Below are positions 32,599 through 44,245 of a stretch of DNA of 64,000 nucleotides, piece by piece; the stretch's first letter is position 1, and every line of letters starts with the position of its first letter. Position numbers and translations under genes: made by a program. The DNA is from Anopheles merus (taxonomy: Eukaryota; Arthropoda; Insecta; Diptera; Culicidae). The DNA is taken from positions 20,448,389 to 20,512,388 of the forward strand of contig NC_054084.1 in NCBI RefSeq assembly GCF_017562075.2, given 5' to 3'. The notes under the pieces are model-generated. The model had not been told where the DNA came from. It was given only the letters and a program-made list of their open reading frames with translations, and searched no databases.

Positions 32599-34314
32599 AA
32601 GTTTTGCGAAAATCGCAGAAGTTTTTGCGAAAATCGCAGAACTTTTTGCGAAAATCGCAGAACTTTTTGCTAAAATCGCAGAACTTTTTGTGAAAATCGC
32701 AGAAGTTTTTGCGAAAATCGCAGAAGGTTTTTGCGAAAATCGCAGAAGTTTTTGCGAAAATCGCAGAAGTTTTGCGAAAATCGCAGAAGTTTTTGCGAAA
32801 ATCGCAGAAGTTTTTGCAAAAATCGCAAACTTTTTTGCCAAAAACGCAGAAGTTTTTGCGAAAATCGCAGAAGTTTTTGCGAAAATCGCAGAACTTTTGC
32901 GAAAATCGCAGCAGAAGTTTTGCGAAATCGCAGATGTTTTGCGAAAATCGCAGAAGTTTTGCGAAAATCGCAGAACTTTTTGCGAAAATCGCAGAACTTT
33001 TTGCGAAAATCGCAGAAGTTTTTGCGAATATCGCACAAGTTTTTGCGAAAATCGCAGAAGTTTTTGCGAAAATCGCACAAGTTTTTGCAAAAATCGCAGA
33101 AATTTTTGCGAAAATCGCAGAAATTTTTGCGAAAATTGCAGAAATTTCTGCGAAAATCGCAGAAGTTTTTGCGAAAATCGCAGAAGTTTTTGTGAAAATC
33201 GCAGAAGTTTTTGCGAAAATCGCAGAAGTTTTTGCGAAAATCGCAGAACTTTTGCGAAAATCGCAGAAGTTTTTGCGAAAATCGCAGAACTTTTTGCGAA
33301 AATCGCAGAACTTTTTGCGAAAATCGCAGAAGTTTTTGCGGAAAATCGCAGAAGTGTTTGCGAAAATCGCAGAAGTTTTTGCGAAAATCGCAGAACTGTT
33401 TTGCGAAAATCGCAGAAATTTTTGCGAAAATCGCAGAAGTTTTTGCGAAAATCGCAGAACTTTTTGCGAAAATCGCAGAAGTTTTTGCGAAAATCGCAGA
33501 AGTTTTGCGAAAATCGCAGAAGTTTTTGCGAAAAATCGCAGAAGTTTTTGCAAAAATCGCAGAACTTTTTGTGAAATCGCAGAAGTTTTTTGCGAAAATC
33601 GCAGAAGTTTTTGCGAAAATCGCAGAAGTTTTTGCGAAAATCGCAGAAGTTTTTGCGAAAATCGCAGAAGTTTTTGCAAAAATCGCACAAGTTTTTGCAA
33701 AAATCGCAGAAATTTTTGCGAAAATCGCAGAAGTTTTTGCGAAAATCGCAGAAATTTTTGCGAAAATCGCAGAAGTTTTTGCGAAAATCGCAGAACTTTT
33801 TGCGAAAATCGCAGAACTTTTTGCGAAAATCGCAGAACTTTTTGCGAAAATCGCAGAAATTTTTGCGAAAATCGCAGAAATTTTTGCGAAAATCGCAGAA
33901 GTTTTTGCGAAAATCGCAGAAGTTTTTGCGAAAATTGCAGAAGTTTTTGCGAAAATCGCAGAAGTTTTGCGAAAATCGCAGAAGTTTTTGCGAAAATCGC
34001 AGAAGTTTTTGCGAAAATCGCAAAAGTTTTTGCAAAATCGCAGAAGTTTTTGCGAAAATCGCAGAACTTTTTGCGAAAATCGCAGAAGTTTTGCGAAAAT
34101 CGCAGAAGTTTTTGCGAAAATTGCAGAAGTTTTTTGCGAAAATCGCAGAAGTTTTTGCGAAAATCGCACAAGTTTTTGCGAAAATGGCACAAGTTTTTGC
34201 GAAAATCGCAGAAGTTTTTGCGAAAATCGCAGAAATTTTTGCGAAAATCGCAAAAGTTTTTGCGAAAATCGCAGAAGTTTTTGCGAAAATCGCAGAAGTG
34301 TTTGCGAAAATCGC

Positions 34315-36970
34315 AGTAATTTTTGCGAAAATCGCAGAAGTTTTTGCGAAAATCGCAGAAGTTTTTGCGAAAATCGCAGAGTTTTTTGCGAAAATCGCAG
34401 AAGAAGTTTTGCGAAAATCGCAGAAGTTTTGCGAAAATCGCAGAAGTTTTTGCGAAAATCGCAGAAGTTTTTGCGAAAATCGCAGAAGTTTTTGCGAAAA
34501 TCGCAGAAGTTTTTGCGAAAATCGCAGAACTTTTTGCGAAAATCGCAGAACTTTTGCGAAAATCGCAGAAGTTTTTGCGAAAATCGCAGAAGTTTTTGCG
34601 AAAATCGCATAACTTTTTGCGAAAATCGCAGAGAACTTTTTGTGAAATCGTAGAACTTTTTGTGAAAATCGCAGAACTTTTTACGAAAATCGCAGAAGTT
34701 TTTGCGAAAATCGCAGAGAGTTTTTGCGAAAATCGCAGAAGTTTTTGCGAAAATCGCAGCACTTTTTGCGAAAATCGCAGAAGTTTTTGCGAAAAATCGC
34801 AGAAGTTTTTGCGAAAATCGCAGAAGTTTTTGCGAAAATCGCACAAGTTTTTGCGAAAATCGCAGAAGTTTTTGCGAAAATCGCAGAACTTTTTGCGAAA
34901 ATCGCAGAACTTTTTGCGAAAATAGCAGAAGTTTTTGCGAAAATCGCAGTAATTTTGCGAAAATCGCACAAGTTTTTGCGAAAATCGCAGAACTTTTGCG
35001 AAAATCGCAGAAGTTTTTGCGAAAATCGCAGAAGTTTTTGCGAAAATCGCAGAAGTTTTTGCGAAAATCGCAGAAGTTTTTGCGAAAATCGCACAAGTTT
35101 TTGCGAAAATCGCAGAAGTTTTTGCGAAAATCGCAGAAGTTTTTTGCGAAAATCGCAGAAGTTTTTGCGAAAATCGCAGAAGTTTTTGCGAAAATCGCAG
35201 AAGTTTTTCCGAAATCGCAGAAGTTTTTGCGAAAATCGCAGAAGTTTTTGCGAAAATCGCAGAAGTTTTTGCGAAAATCGCAAAATTTTCCGGCAAAAAT
35301 TGCAAACCTTTTGTTGCGAAAATAGCAAAACTTTTTGCAGAAGTTTTTGCAAAAAACCGTAATTTTTTTTTTGCGAAAATCGCAGGAGTTTTTGCAAAAA
35401 TCGCAAAACTTTTTGCAAAATCGCAGAAGTTGTTTGCAAAAATCGCAGAAGTGTTTGCGAAAATCGCAGAAGTTTTTGCGAAAATTGCAGAAGTTTTTTG
35501 CGAAAATCGCAGAAGTTTTTGCGAAAATCGCACAAGTTTTTGCGAAAATCGCAGAAGTTTTTGCGAAAATCGCAGAAGTGTTTGCGAAAATCGCAGAAGT
35601 GTTTGCGACAATCGCAAAACATTTAACGAAAATCGCAGAAGTGTTTGCGAAAATCGCAGAAGTGTTTGCGAAAATCGCAGTAATTTTTGCGAAAATCGCA
35701 GAAGTTTTTGCGAAAATCGCAGAAGTTTTTGCGAAAATCGCAGAAGTTTTTGCGAAAATCGCAGAAGTTTTGCGAAAATCGCAGAAGTTTTTGCGAAAAT
35801 CGCAGAAGTTTTTGCGAAAATCGCAGAAGTTTTTGCGAAAATCGCAGAAGTTTTTGCGAAAATCGCAGAAGTTTTTGCGAAAATCGCAGAACTTTTTGCG
35901 AAAATCGCAGAACTTTTTGCGAAAATCGCAGAAGTTTTTGCGAAAATCGCAGAAGTTTTTGCGAAAATCGCATAACTTTTTGCGAAAATCGCAGAACTTT
36001 TTGTGAAAATCGTAGAACTTTTTGTGAAAATCGCAGAACTTTTTACGAAAATCGCAGAAGTTTTTGCGAAAATCGCAGAAGTTTTTGCGAAAATCGCAGA
36101 AGTTTTTGCGAAAATCGCAGCACTTTTTGCGAAAATCGCAGAAGTTTTTGCGAAAATCGCAGAAGTTTTTGCGAAAATCGCAGAAGTTTTTGCGAAAATC
36201 GCACAAGTTTTTGCGAAAATCGCAGAAGTTTTTGCGAAAATCGCAGAACTTTTTGCGAAAATCGCAGAACTTTTTGCGAAAATAGCAGAAATTTTTGCGA
36301 AAATCGCAGTAATTTTTGCGAAAATCGCACAAGTTTTTGCGAAAATCGCAGAACTTTTTGCGAAAATCGCAGAAGTTTTTGCGAAAATCGCAGAAGTTTT
36401 TGCGAAAATCGCAGAAGTTTTTGCGAAAATCGCAGAAGTTTTTGCGAAAATCGCACAAGTTTTTGCGAAAATCGCAGAAGTTTTTGCGAAAATCGCAGAA
36501 GTTTTTTGCGAAAATCGCAGAAGTTTTTGCGAAAATCGCAGAAGTTTTTGCGAAAATCGCAGAAGTTTTTTCCGAAAATCGCAGAAGTTTTGCGAAAATC
36601 GCAGAAGTTTTTGCGAAAATCGCAGAAGTTTTTGCGAAATCGCAAAATTTTCCGGCAAAAATTGCAAACCTTTGTTGCGAAAATAGCAAAACTTTTTGCA
36701 GAAGTTTTTGCAAAAAACCGTTAATTTTTTTTTGAAAATCGCAGGAGTTTTTGCAAAAATCGCAAAACTTTTTGCAAAAATCGCAGAAGTTGTTTGCAAA
36801 AATCGCAGAAGTTTTTGCGAAAATCGCAGAAGTTTTTGCGAAAATCGTAGAAGTTTTTGCGAAAATCGTAGAAGTTTTTGCGAAAATCGCAGAAGTTTTT
36901 GCGAAAATCGCAAAATCTTTTGCAAAAATCGCAGAAGTTTTTGCGAAAATCGCAAAATTTTCCGGCAAAA
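34315..36970 (+). repeat. Higher-order duplication, period about 1,360 bp
   Basis: Rare variants recur in the same order at constant offset. CGCAGTAATT occurs at about 34315, 34950, 35680 and 36310. The TTTGTGAAATCGTAGAAC cluster occurs near 34640 and 36005. The unique string TTTTCCGGCAAAAATTGC has its CCGG at 35290 and 36652 (offset 1,362), with a third at 36962. This marks a recent duplication of a 1.36-kb block of about 65 units, plus a shorter third partial copy. Confidence 0.7.
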
Positions 36971-37105
36971 ATTGCAAACCTTTTGTTGCGAAAATAGCAA
37001 AACTTTTTGCAGAAGTTTTTGCAAGAAACCATAAATTTTTTTTTGCGAAAATCGCAGGAGTTTTTGCAAAAATCGCAAAATTTTTTGCGAAAATCGCAGA
37101 AGTTT

Positions 37106-37450
37106 TGGCGACAGTTGCAAAAGTTTTTGTGACAATGTTAGAAGTTTTTGCGACAGTTGCAGAAGTTTTTGAAAAAATCGCAGAAGTTTTTGCGTCAATC
37201 TCAGAAGTTTTTGCGACAATCCTAGAAGTTTTTGCAACAATAGCAAAATTCGTGGTCGCAAAATTCTTGGTCGCAAACTTCTTTGTTGCAAACTTCTTGG
37301 TCGCAAAATTCTTGGTCGCAAAATTCTTGGTCGCAAACTTCTTGGTCGCAAAATTCTTGGTCGCAAAATTCATGGTTGCCAACTTCTTGGTCGCAAAATT
37401 CTTCGTCGCAAAAATCTTGGTCGCAAAATTCTTGCTCACAAAAATCTTCC
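37106..37450 (+). repeat. Right edge: GCGACA variants, then 15-bp repeat
   Basis: The 21-bp units degrade through GCGACAGTTGCAG and GCGTCAATCTCAG forms (to about 37240). A different unit of 15 bp, TTGGTCGCAAAATTC, then takes over with about 13 copies. The same 15-bp sequence is at the left edge near 26600. Confidence 0.8.
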
Positions 37451-39125
37451 CAAAATTCAAGGATGTTGTTAACATTGATTTCGATAAACTGTCCGCCTAT
37501 TAGTAGGCAATGCTACTGAGCTTTTTCGCCAGCTTTCCAGTTAGCTAAAACGCATGATGCGTCTAAGCTTTATTTGCTAATCTTTTGGTTCAGCACTTTT
37601 ATTGGTGTTTTTTTATTATTATTTTAAATAATTTTAAATATCGCCGCTACATGAAATACTATATTACTATAATATTTATTTCGTTAAAAGATGTGCTTTA
37701 TAATTTCTATTAGTTTATTTATTTTTTGCATATTTCTTATAATGTTACATTCCTTACAGATTTTTTTAACCGCTTCAATAAGTTTCATAAAACGGCATTG
37801 CGTGTGTAGCAAAACAACTCTCATTCTCAATAATGAGAGCTGTTTTTAACAAATCGATCGTCAATCTGATCAACAACCTGTGCTCCGAGTCCGAGTTTGG
37901 TTACACTTACAGTTGCAAAAATATTTACGGCATTTAATGATAAGATAGAAAAAATGAAATTGCAAACACAACGCATGTTCCTTAGGGCGCCTGGTTTTCT
38001 TACCGGGAAATACAACAACATGTTTTTCATCCTCTTCCTGACACTGGTACGTACGTACGTACTGGGGACTGGCTGACGCAATTAAAACACAACTGTGATA
38101 GTACCATCAATGTTTTGATGTTTAATTTCAGTTAACGTTCTCTAGCACCTAACGCGTCAATTAATGATAGTTAGCGCATTTGCATGTTTTAATACTTCTA
38201 TCATCAACCTTAGAAGCTGGCAGGGATTTTTTGTTTCTAAAGATTACGCCTTTTTCATACTTGATAAAACAGAACCATCTAATTGGAAACAACCGAAAAT
38301 GGTAAAATAACCAAAAATGGTATATTAAACGTATTGTGAATAAGATAACCTCCGCATACATTTCTTCGTAAACAATGATAAGAATAAGAATGGTCAAAAA
38401 AATTCCAAAAAATGCCCCTTGGCAACAATTGGTTAAATTATCATGAAAAGTATCAGCTGGAAAGCTTTGTTGTGCTATGAATTCTAATATTAAGCATATG
38501 GGTGGTAGATATGATTAATTTAAAATCTTTTTTTAGAATTTCTTACTTCATTATTTGTTTCAATTATGTACATCTCATACGAATTATATAAAAAATATAT
38601 ATTTCGTCTATTTTTTATTTTCTAGAAACGGTGCATATTAGCTAAAATGTTGAAATTAAAAATACCTGTTTTTAAACACAACTTCAACCGAAATTCAATA
38701 ATTTTAATACACGTGTTGTACAGTTAAACCCATTTATTTTTCATTACTCTTTACAATTAAACCGTTCAAATGAGTTGTTTGGCCCATTCCCGCTGATAAC
38801 ACCCATCATTCCATCCCATCGTCTGACGAAAGCACCCACTTCCCTTTCTCTCGCCGTATCAAAGAAAGTAAAAATCTCGTGACCGAGCACATGGAGCCGA
38901 TACGCAGCAAAACTCCAGCACGAGATTACTACTAACCTATACACTACAGCGCTTGCGCTTGCGCATCCATTGCGCAAATTGTTTTTATTTTGCACCTCTG
39001 CTGAGCGGGGGGCCTTGAATGCGTTACAGAATAACACGAATGACCTAAAGCTCCACGGTGGAGGACGATTAAGGGGGCTCGCTTCAGGGGATGGTACGCA
39101 TGGCAGGAGGTGTGGCCGATGGTAC
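37451..39125. other. Intergenic, AT-rich
   Basis: No supported gene. The open frames at 37827-38081 and 38744-39037 (minus) have no signal peptide, domain or splice partner. A GTACGTACGTACGTACTG run lies at 38047. Confidence 0.5.
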
Positions 39126-39133
39126 TATATAAA
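39126..39133 (+). promoter_or_regulatory. TATA box
   Basis: TATATAAA about 115 bases before the ATG at 39243. A TCAATAG initiator-like site follows about 30 bases downstream. Confidence 0.6.
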
Positions 39134-39242
39134 GCATTAAGGTGTCGGATTCTGGTCAATAGTGCCCGTTCAACCACACAGAACGTTACACGAATTAAAA
39201 GATCATCCCTTTGTAAAAAGTGTCGGGAAAAAGCGAAACAAC

Positions 39243-39623
39243 ATGATCACGCGGACCAGCTTCGTCTCAGCAGCGACTGCGGTTGCCTTCATTGTGCTGC
39301 TTGTGATCGACAATGGCCAGGGTGCGGTAGTTATTAGCCGTACCGATGGAAGTGCATCTCCGGTGTCGAAGGAAACCCCCGCAGCAGCTAGTGGCAGCGT
39401 TCGTTACGTTTCAATAATTCCTGGTGACGACAAGCACCACCGCAAGCGTGACTATTTGCTCGAGCCAGAGCCACCAGTCGTGCCGACGGATGGGGACTCC
39501 AACGGTCATAAACGACGAACGTTTACGAAGAATCAGCTCAGGCCGTGCACGTTTTGTCGGTTCTTCACGACGGTAACGCCAGCACCGAAACCGAAGATTT
39601 ATCTTAATGTTGTGCGACAATGA
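39243..39623 (+). CDS. Small secreted protein with dibasic cleavage sites
   Basis: A 126-residue product, intronless, with a signal peptide (TAVAFIVLLVIDNGQG region). The mature part has two classic prohormone-convertase sites, HHRKR|DYLLEP and GHKRR|TFTKNQ. These would release an acidic 21-residue spacer and a C-terminal peptide of about 37 residues containing a C-x2-C pair (RPCTFCRFF). It could be a neuropeptide-like or antimicrobial precursor; the C-terminal peptide is strongly basic. The ATG at 39243 is chosen for the signal peptide, as the frame upstream has no other. AATAAA lies near 39836. The gene is convergent with Cdc40. No family recognised. Confidence 0.6.
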   Translation: MITRTSFVSAATAVAFIVLLVIDNGQGAVVISRTDGSASPVSKETPAAASGSVRYVSIIPGDDKHHRKRDYLLEPEPPVVPTDGDSNGHKRRTFTKNQLRPCTFCRFFTTVTPAPKPKIYLNVVRQ

Positions 39624-40171
39624 GAGACGCAAGAGGAACACGACTGGAACGAAACAAGAAACCGGTGGGAAGCCGAGTCGAGTAGAAATGGTGCAACTGA
39701 TTCTACAGTTGTCAGTAGAATAGTACAACAAGACTGAATAGTGATAAATTTACCTATAAATGTTACACAATTATCTCTCTAGCTGTTTAGTTAAGTGAAC
39801 GCTAATCCAATCTGCCGAAAAATATTAAATATTTGAAATAAATATCATATTAAGTAAAATCGTTTGTAATTTTTCGTGAAACTAAGAAGTGATTGATGAC
39901 ATTAAAGCTTATAGATTATAGCAGAAACCGACTAGGACAATTAATAATTTCCGAACGAATCCTTGTTCAGTCATATGAGCTGTTTTGTTGAAATTGTGAA
40001 AGTAAAACGTCATCTGTCCTCCGCCGTATACCATTTAACTTGGAACAATTCAAAAATTACCTACCATCAGATCATTCTGTTTCGGAAGCTGCGCGAAGTT
40101 AACAAGATTACACCATCGTACCATTATTTCATCATTCTCTTCACTCGCCATACCCCGCCGAGCAAACGCGT

Positions 40172-42162
40172 TCAATCCCAGTACTTTATTACTCCATCCC
40201 AGCCGGCCGTCACCAGCTTGCTTGCCTCGTGCGGATGCCACAGCGTTGCTATGCACACGTTATCGTGCGCCTGCCACTTCTTGTACAGCTTGGTCGTCTT
40301 CCAGTCCCATATGTAGCACTTGCCGTCGCCATCGCCCGACACCAGGTAGCTCATGTCGGGCGAAAAGTCCAGATTGCACGCGTACCCCGACACCATGTGG
40401 CCGGTGAACGTTTTCTTGCGATTCATCTTGAACCGATTGATCGCGGAAAAGATGACGATCTTGTTGTCGAGGCTCTGGCACGCCAGCCACTTGCCGTTCG
40501 GTGCGAGCGTTACCGCCGGCATCGAATGCATCGTCGGATCGGCGATGTACTTCATGTCCACCGGAATGTCCCACTCCCACACGCGCAAGCTCTTGTCATC
40601 CGACGTTGTCACGAAGCGTCGATTTTCGTCCACGAACGTGATCGTGTTGACCGCACCGAGATGGCGATCGTACTCCTGCACCACCTCACCGGTACGGGTG
40701 TCCCACTGGGAAGGGGAGAAAGAAATAAATCCAATTAATATCACGCTAGTGTCCAATACAGTGATAACTACTTACACAGATAATCTTCTTGTCCGAAGTG
40801 CCGGCCACAAACAAATGCTGCTTGTTAAAGTCAGGATGGAACTTAACGCAGAACGGAATTTTGCGCGAGTTGAACCGCGATATGACGTCACCCGTTTCCG
40901 TGTCCCACAGTTTCAGGTACCGGTCGTACCCGGCCGAGATGAACCGTTCGCCCTTGTTGTTGAAGCTGACATCCCGCACCGCCTGCCGATGGCCGGAGTA
41001 CGTACGGACGCAGCGCCGCTCGTTGTACACCTCCCACAGCTTCACGCGTGCATCCATGCTGCAAGAGAGCAGCAAATGAGCGGAAACAGGAAACCAGCGG
41101 ATCGCCGATATGCCCTTCGTATGGCCGGTCCAGGTGTGAATGTGTGCCTTCGGCAGGAAACAACGATCCGGAGCACCCGCTTTGCGCAGATTAACTCCGA
41201 CATCGTGCGGTGGGTGCAGAAACGAACGTCCTTGATAATCGAAAGCATCTTTGACTGCAAGAAGCAAAGGAAAGAATACAATGGCCAACATTATTGAAAT
41301 GACATGATACGATATCCGCTCCTCCCAACACTTACTGTGCAGAATCGATTTCTCCTCGATCGGTTTGTCTTCCTTCACCTTGTGGCGGCGATGCTTCTTT
41401 GCCATCATTTCCTCGATTTCGGCCCGCTCCTTCTCGCTCGGCCGGGCCACCGTTTCCTCGTCCTCGTACTTGCCCCACGGTCCCAGGAATCCTTCCACAT
41501 CCTCCGGATCGTCGTTCTTGACGCGCTTTCGCTTCTCACCCGCGTTTGCCTTCGCCTTGGCCGATTCGAACACGGTCGCACCGTCCGTATCGTAAGCGGC
41601 CTGCAGATGGCCCACGTAGCTCGGTCCTTCCTCCGGCGCCGTTCCCTTCCCGTCCACCGACGGATCCATCGCGTACCCATAGCTGTGGAACGTTTTGCGC
41701 TGATTTTCAAACTGAAAGTCGCTGATGTGTGCATTTTCCACGAAGCCCGTGAGCATGTTTTTCTGTGCCTTCATTTGCTGCGTCAGGAACGGATTCTCGG
41801 GCCCAGCCACCGGAGCGAACAGCTCCTCGTAGCGCGGATTGTAGTTGACCTCGTTTATGGTCGGTGCGAGGGCGCGGGACACTTCCGACTGACCCTAAGG
41901 TGAGCGAAAAAGGAAACCATTGTATTATTACGGAGTTGCATTTGTGAAGACGCGTTGTAAAATCACTTACCATCGGGACAACTAGCGGAGCAGCACATAT
42001 TTCCAACGATTTTACCACTGAATACTTGCTGTCGACGGGCTTCAGATGGGCTGTCGCATCGGCCGAACTTGCTGGCTCTGTTTGCGGGTTTTCCTCTTTG
42101 CTCTTGCCATCTTCGGGTTCCGAATCACTTGCGCTACTGCCGTAGCCTTGTAGGTGCAGCAT
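40172..42162 (-). CDS. Cdc40: Pre-mRNA splicing factor Cdc40/Prp17
   Basis: A complete four-exon gene: 42162-41971, 41894-41336, 41254-40776 and 40705-40172. All introns are GT-AG with consensus donors (GTAAGT or GTAAGTG). The 587-residue product compares with about 580 for human CDC40. The N-terminal half carries the family region (PTINEVNYNPRYEELFAPV) and GFLGPWGKYEDE. The C-terminal half is a seven-bladed WD40 propeller starting HTWTGHTKGISAIRWFP and ending GWDGVIKYWD-stop, with canonical blades such as SCSMDARVKLWEVY and DRYLKLWDTETGDV. Cdc40/Prp17 acts in the nucleus in the second catalytic step of splicing. It lies head to head with the plus-strand gene starting near 42.9 kb and tail to tail with the 39.2-kb gene. 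Single-copy housekeeping, with nothing broken. Confidence 0.95.
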
Positions 42163-43450
42163 TTTTGGAGGATTTTTCTAATTAATTCCCTATTTTACAC
42201 GGGCAAAACGCAAACGACGCGCACTGGAGCAGTGAAGATGTTTGTTTACAATTTTTGCACGTTTGACAGCTGCACGTCGACATGAAGGCTCGTCTAAACG
42301 TATGCGTTTTCTTTTGCGCCGTTTGACAAAAAGAACTCGATTATTTTTTTTACAACACTTTTTAATTTTGAAAATGTTATTGTACTATAGTATTAACAAC
42401 ATTCTATTTTTTTGCAAATTTTATTTACTTTTAATTGATCAATTGTACCTCCTTCTTTTTCCATCATTTGTTGACATTTATTTGTAACCCATTTTTTTTA
42501 TCTCACAAATAATCCTCTCTCTTCTTATTCTCTTTCTCTCTCATTTCAATGAACCAGTGAACAAACTACGGCGAGCGGAAGAAGCATGACGAAACTCCTT
42601 CCCACCGCATGCATCATCGATGACGCCATCAGCTTCAAACAAACTATCCCCCCTAGTTCTTCCCCACCACCCCTTCCGCACCAACATTTACCCCCTTTTT
42701 CCAGCACGAGACCGTTTCGCGATTGGCTCGCAATGGTGCGCGCGTACGGGGCCAACGACTGTGCCCGAGCAGCGCACGCGGGACCGCATTGTTTACGTTC
42801 CGTCAGTCAAAATCGAATAGCAGCAGCTACCGGTCGTCCGGAAACGCCGTCGCGAGCTGCCGTTTTTTTCTGTCCGTGTGCGTTACATTTTGATGTTGTT
42901 TTGGAGCGTTGTAAAAGAAAGCATTCTGCAGTGCTTTAGTGGTTTACGTTTGTGTTTTTGTTCGTTCCGTTAGTGGCGGTAGTATAAGTAATACAATATC
43001 GTATGCTGTTTAGCCGTTCCCATCTTGAAAGTGTTGGCACGATCTTGCACGGGGATCAGCATAGAGCGCAGTAATGTATGTGTGTGCTGTAAAAGTGTTC
43101 TGTAATAATAGCTAATGTGAATCATCAAAACCTCTTCGGTTTTCGGTTTACGTTTCACGACAAGCAGGCGCAAAACAAAATTTGCGTTTGAGCCAAAGGG
43201 AATACGAAAAAAGGCTTAAACATATTTTAACCGCACACCGAGTGCCGGTCATTGTGTACGTGTATGTGTATGTGCGATATTGTTTTGTGTACATAGGTGT
43301 GCGTCATCCTAAACCCGTAGGAAAGTTTGTCTATGCCAAGCCTACAAGTTTGCCTTGGGCGAAGCAGAACTGTAACAGTTGAATAAATTAAATTCACAAG
43401 CAAAAAAAAAACAACAGTCCGAAACTGCAAGCAAATAATTAATCATCAAA
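42163..43450 (+). other. Divergent promoter region and 5' leader
   Basis: The first ~400 bases are AT-rich. From about 42680 the sequence becomes GC- and CpG-rich. A plus-strand leader probably starts between 42800 and 42900 and reaches the ATG at 43451. No coding exon within. Confidence 0.45.
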
Positions 43451-43516
43451 ATGGAAATTAACGCAAGAGGAAGTCATAAGAATGGCTCCGGTTTGGATCT
43501 AGCCACGGTCGTGATG
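43451..43516 (+). CDS. Candidate first coding exon 1 of a large gene
   Basis: ATG in the near-perfect dipteran context CATCAAAATGG opens 22 codons (MEINARGSHKNGSGLDLATV plus VM) and ends GTGATG|GTAAGT, a consensus donor in phase 0. No later exon can be joined confidently in the window, so the gene continues through a long intron or beyond the window. The peptide has no signal sequence. It may be an alternative N-terminus of the same gene as the exon at 54523, because both end in phase 0 on the same strand. Protein family not recognised. Confidence 0.55.
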
Positions 43517-44102
43517 GTAAGTATTCCGTGGTGCAATTCCGTTTGCAATTTGTCCTTCACACAATTAAGTGTCATCGTGTGGGTGTGTGTGTTTTGTATT
43601 ACAATTTACATTTACCTATTACGAAGCATTTTCTAACGCACGTGGTAACGCAGGCAGCGCCAACAAACTTAGAGAAGGTGTGTTAAAAGGTGTGTTTTTG
43701 TTGCTAGCAGGTGTAGCTGCTACTGATTGTGCGTTGCAACACACTCACGCACACACACAAACCGACCAAATGAGCACACCTTGATAAGCGGAGCAACAGT
43801 GTACCATTTGTAATATGGTAAGGGCTTTTTGACTGGATGATGGGTTGCTTTGTTGGCCCGTTCTGGTGGTGCTGGTGGGATGATTGTGAAAATGCGTTGC
43901 CATCGCACACATCGAACCCCCAGCCATTGGATACACAGAAGGGGGTGGTTTTTTTTTTCTTTCAACAAGAGCTAAACGTTGTAGGGCTGGTATTGGTATT
44001 GGTTATTGGTATCAATTGCTTATACAAAAAAAGTTCTGTTTTTACAGCATTATTTTGTATCGATACATCGTTTAAATCTACTAAAATTACAACCGTTGAC
44101 GA

Positions 44103-44245
44103 CGGGGTCAAGGCCTGCTTATACCACTATGCATCCATAACAGGATAGTGCAGTCCATTGCAAGAGGTAACAGTCCATATGGGGCTCGAACCCATGCCTG
44201 CCATGTTGTTAAGTCGTGCAAGTCGTGACGACTGCAGCACGAGCA
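44103..44245 (-). mobile_element. Old tRNA-derived SINE (SINE200-like)
   Basis: The minus strand contains the Pol III B box ATGGGTTCGAGCCCC and the CACGACTTAACAACATGGC segment. It aligns with the fresher SINE at 60628 over most of its length, including CAGGATAGT and GTCAAGGCCT. Truncated and diverged; no tail or target duplication visible. Confidence 0.6.

Larger units (their letters stand above)
26761..37105 (+). repeat. Giant 21-bp minisatellite array (~500 copies)
   Basis: The unit is five T followed by GCGAAAATCGCAGAAG. About 10.3 kb is made of nothing else. Common variants fall at the last four bases (GAAG, GAAC, CAAG, CAAC, AAAG, AAAC, GCAC, CTGAAG) and in the T run (4-6). All six frames of the unit lack stop codons: KFLRKSQ, SFCENRR and VFAKIAE on plus, and AKTSAIF, RKNFCDF and SQKLLRF on minus. 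The huge ORFs that result are therefore an arithmetic by-product and not proteins. Each unit contains the hairpin GCGA-AAA-TCGC. The array is collapsed across a sequence gap, so true length is unknown. Confidence 0.95.

Noticed and set aside
26691..32693. 2000-codon open frame on the plus strand and 1,200-1,850-codon frames on the minus strand
   Set aside because: All arise from a 21-bp unit without stops in any frame; frames drift through 20- and 22-bp units and there is no start context, domain or splice structure.
26761..37105. CRISPR-like or clustered-repeat array
   Set aside because: No spacers; units are directly tandem in a eukaryotic genome.
44160..44245. tRNA gene suggested by the B box
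   Set aside because: No cloverleaf could be drawn and the segment aligns with the SINE at 60628.
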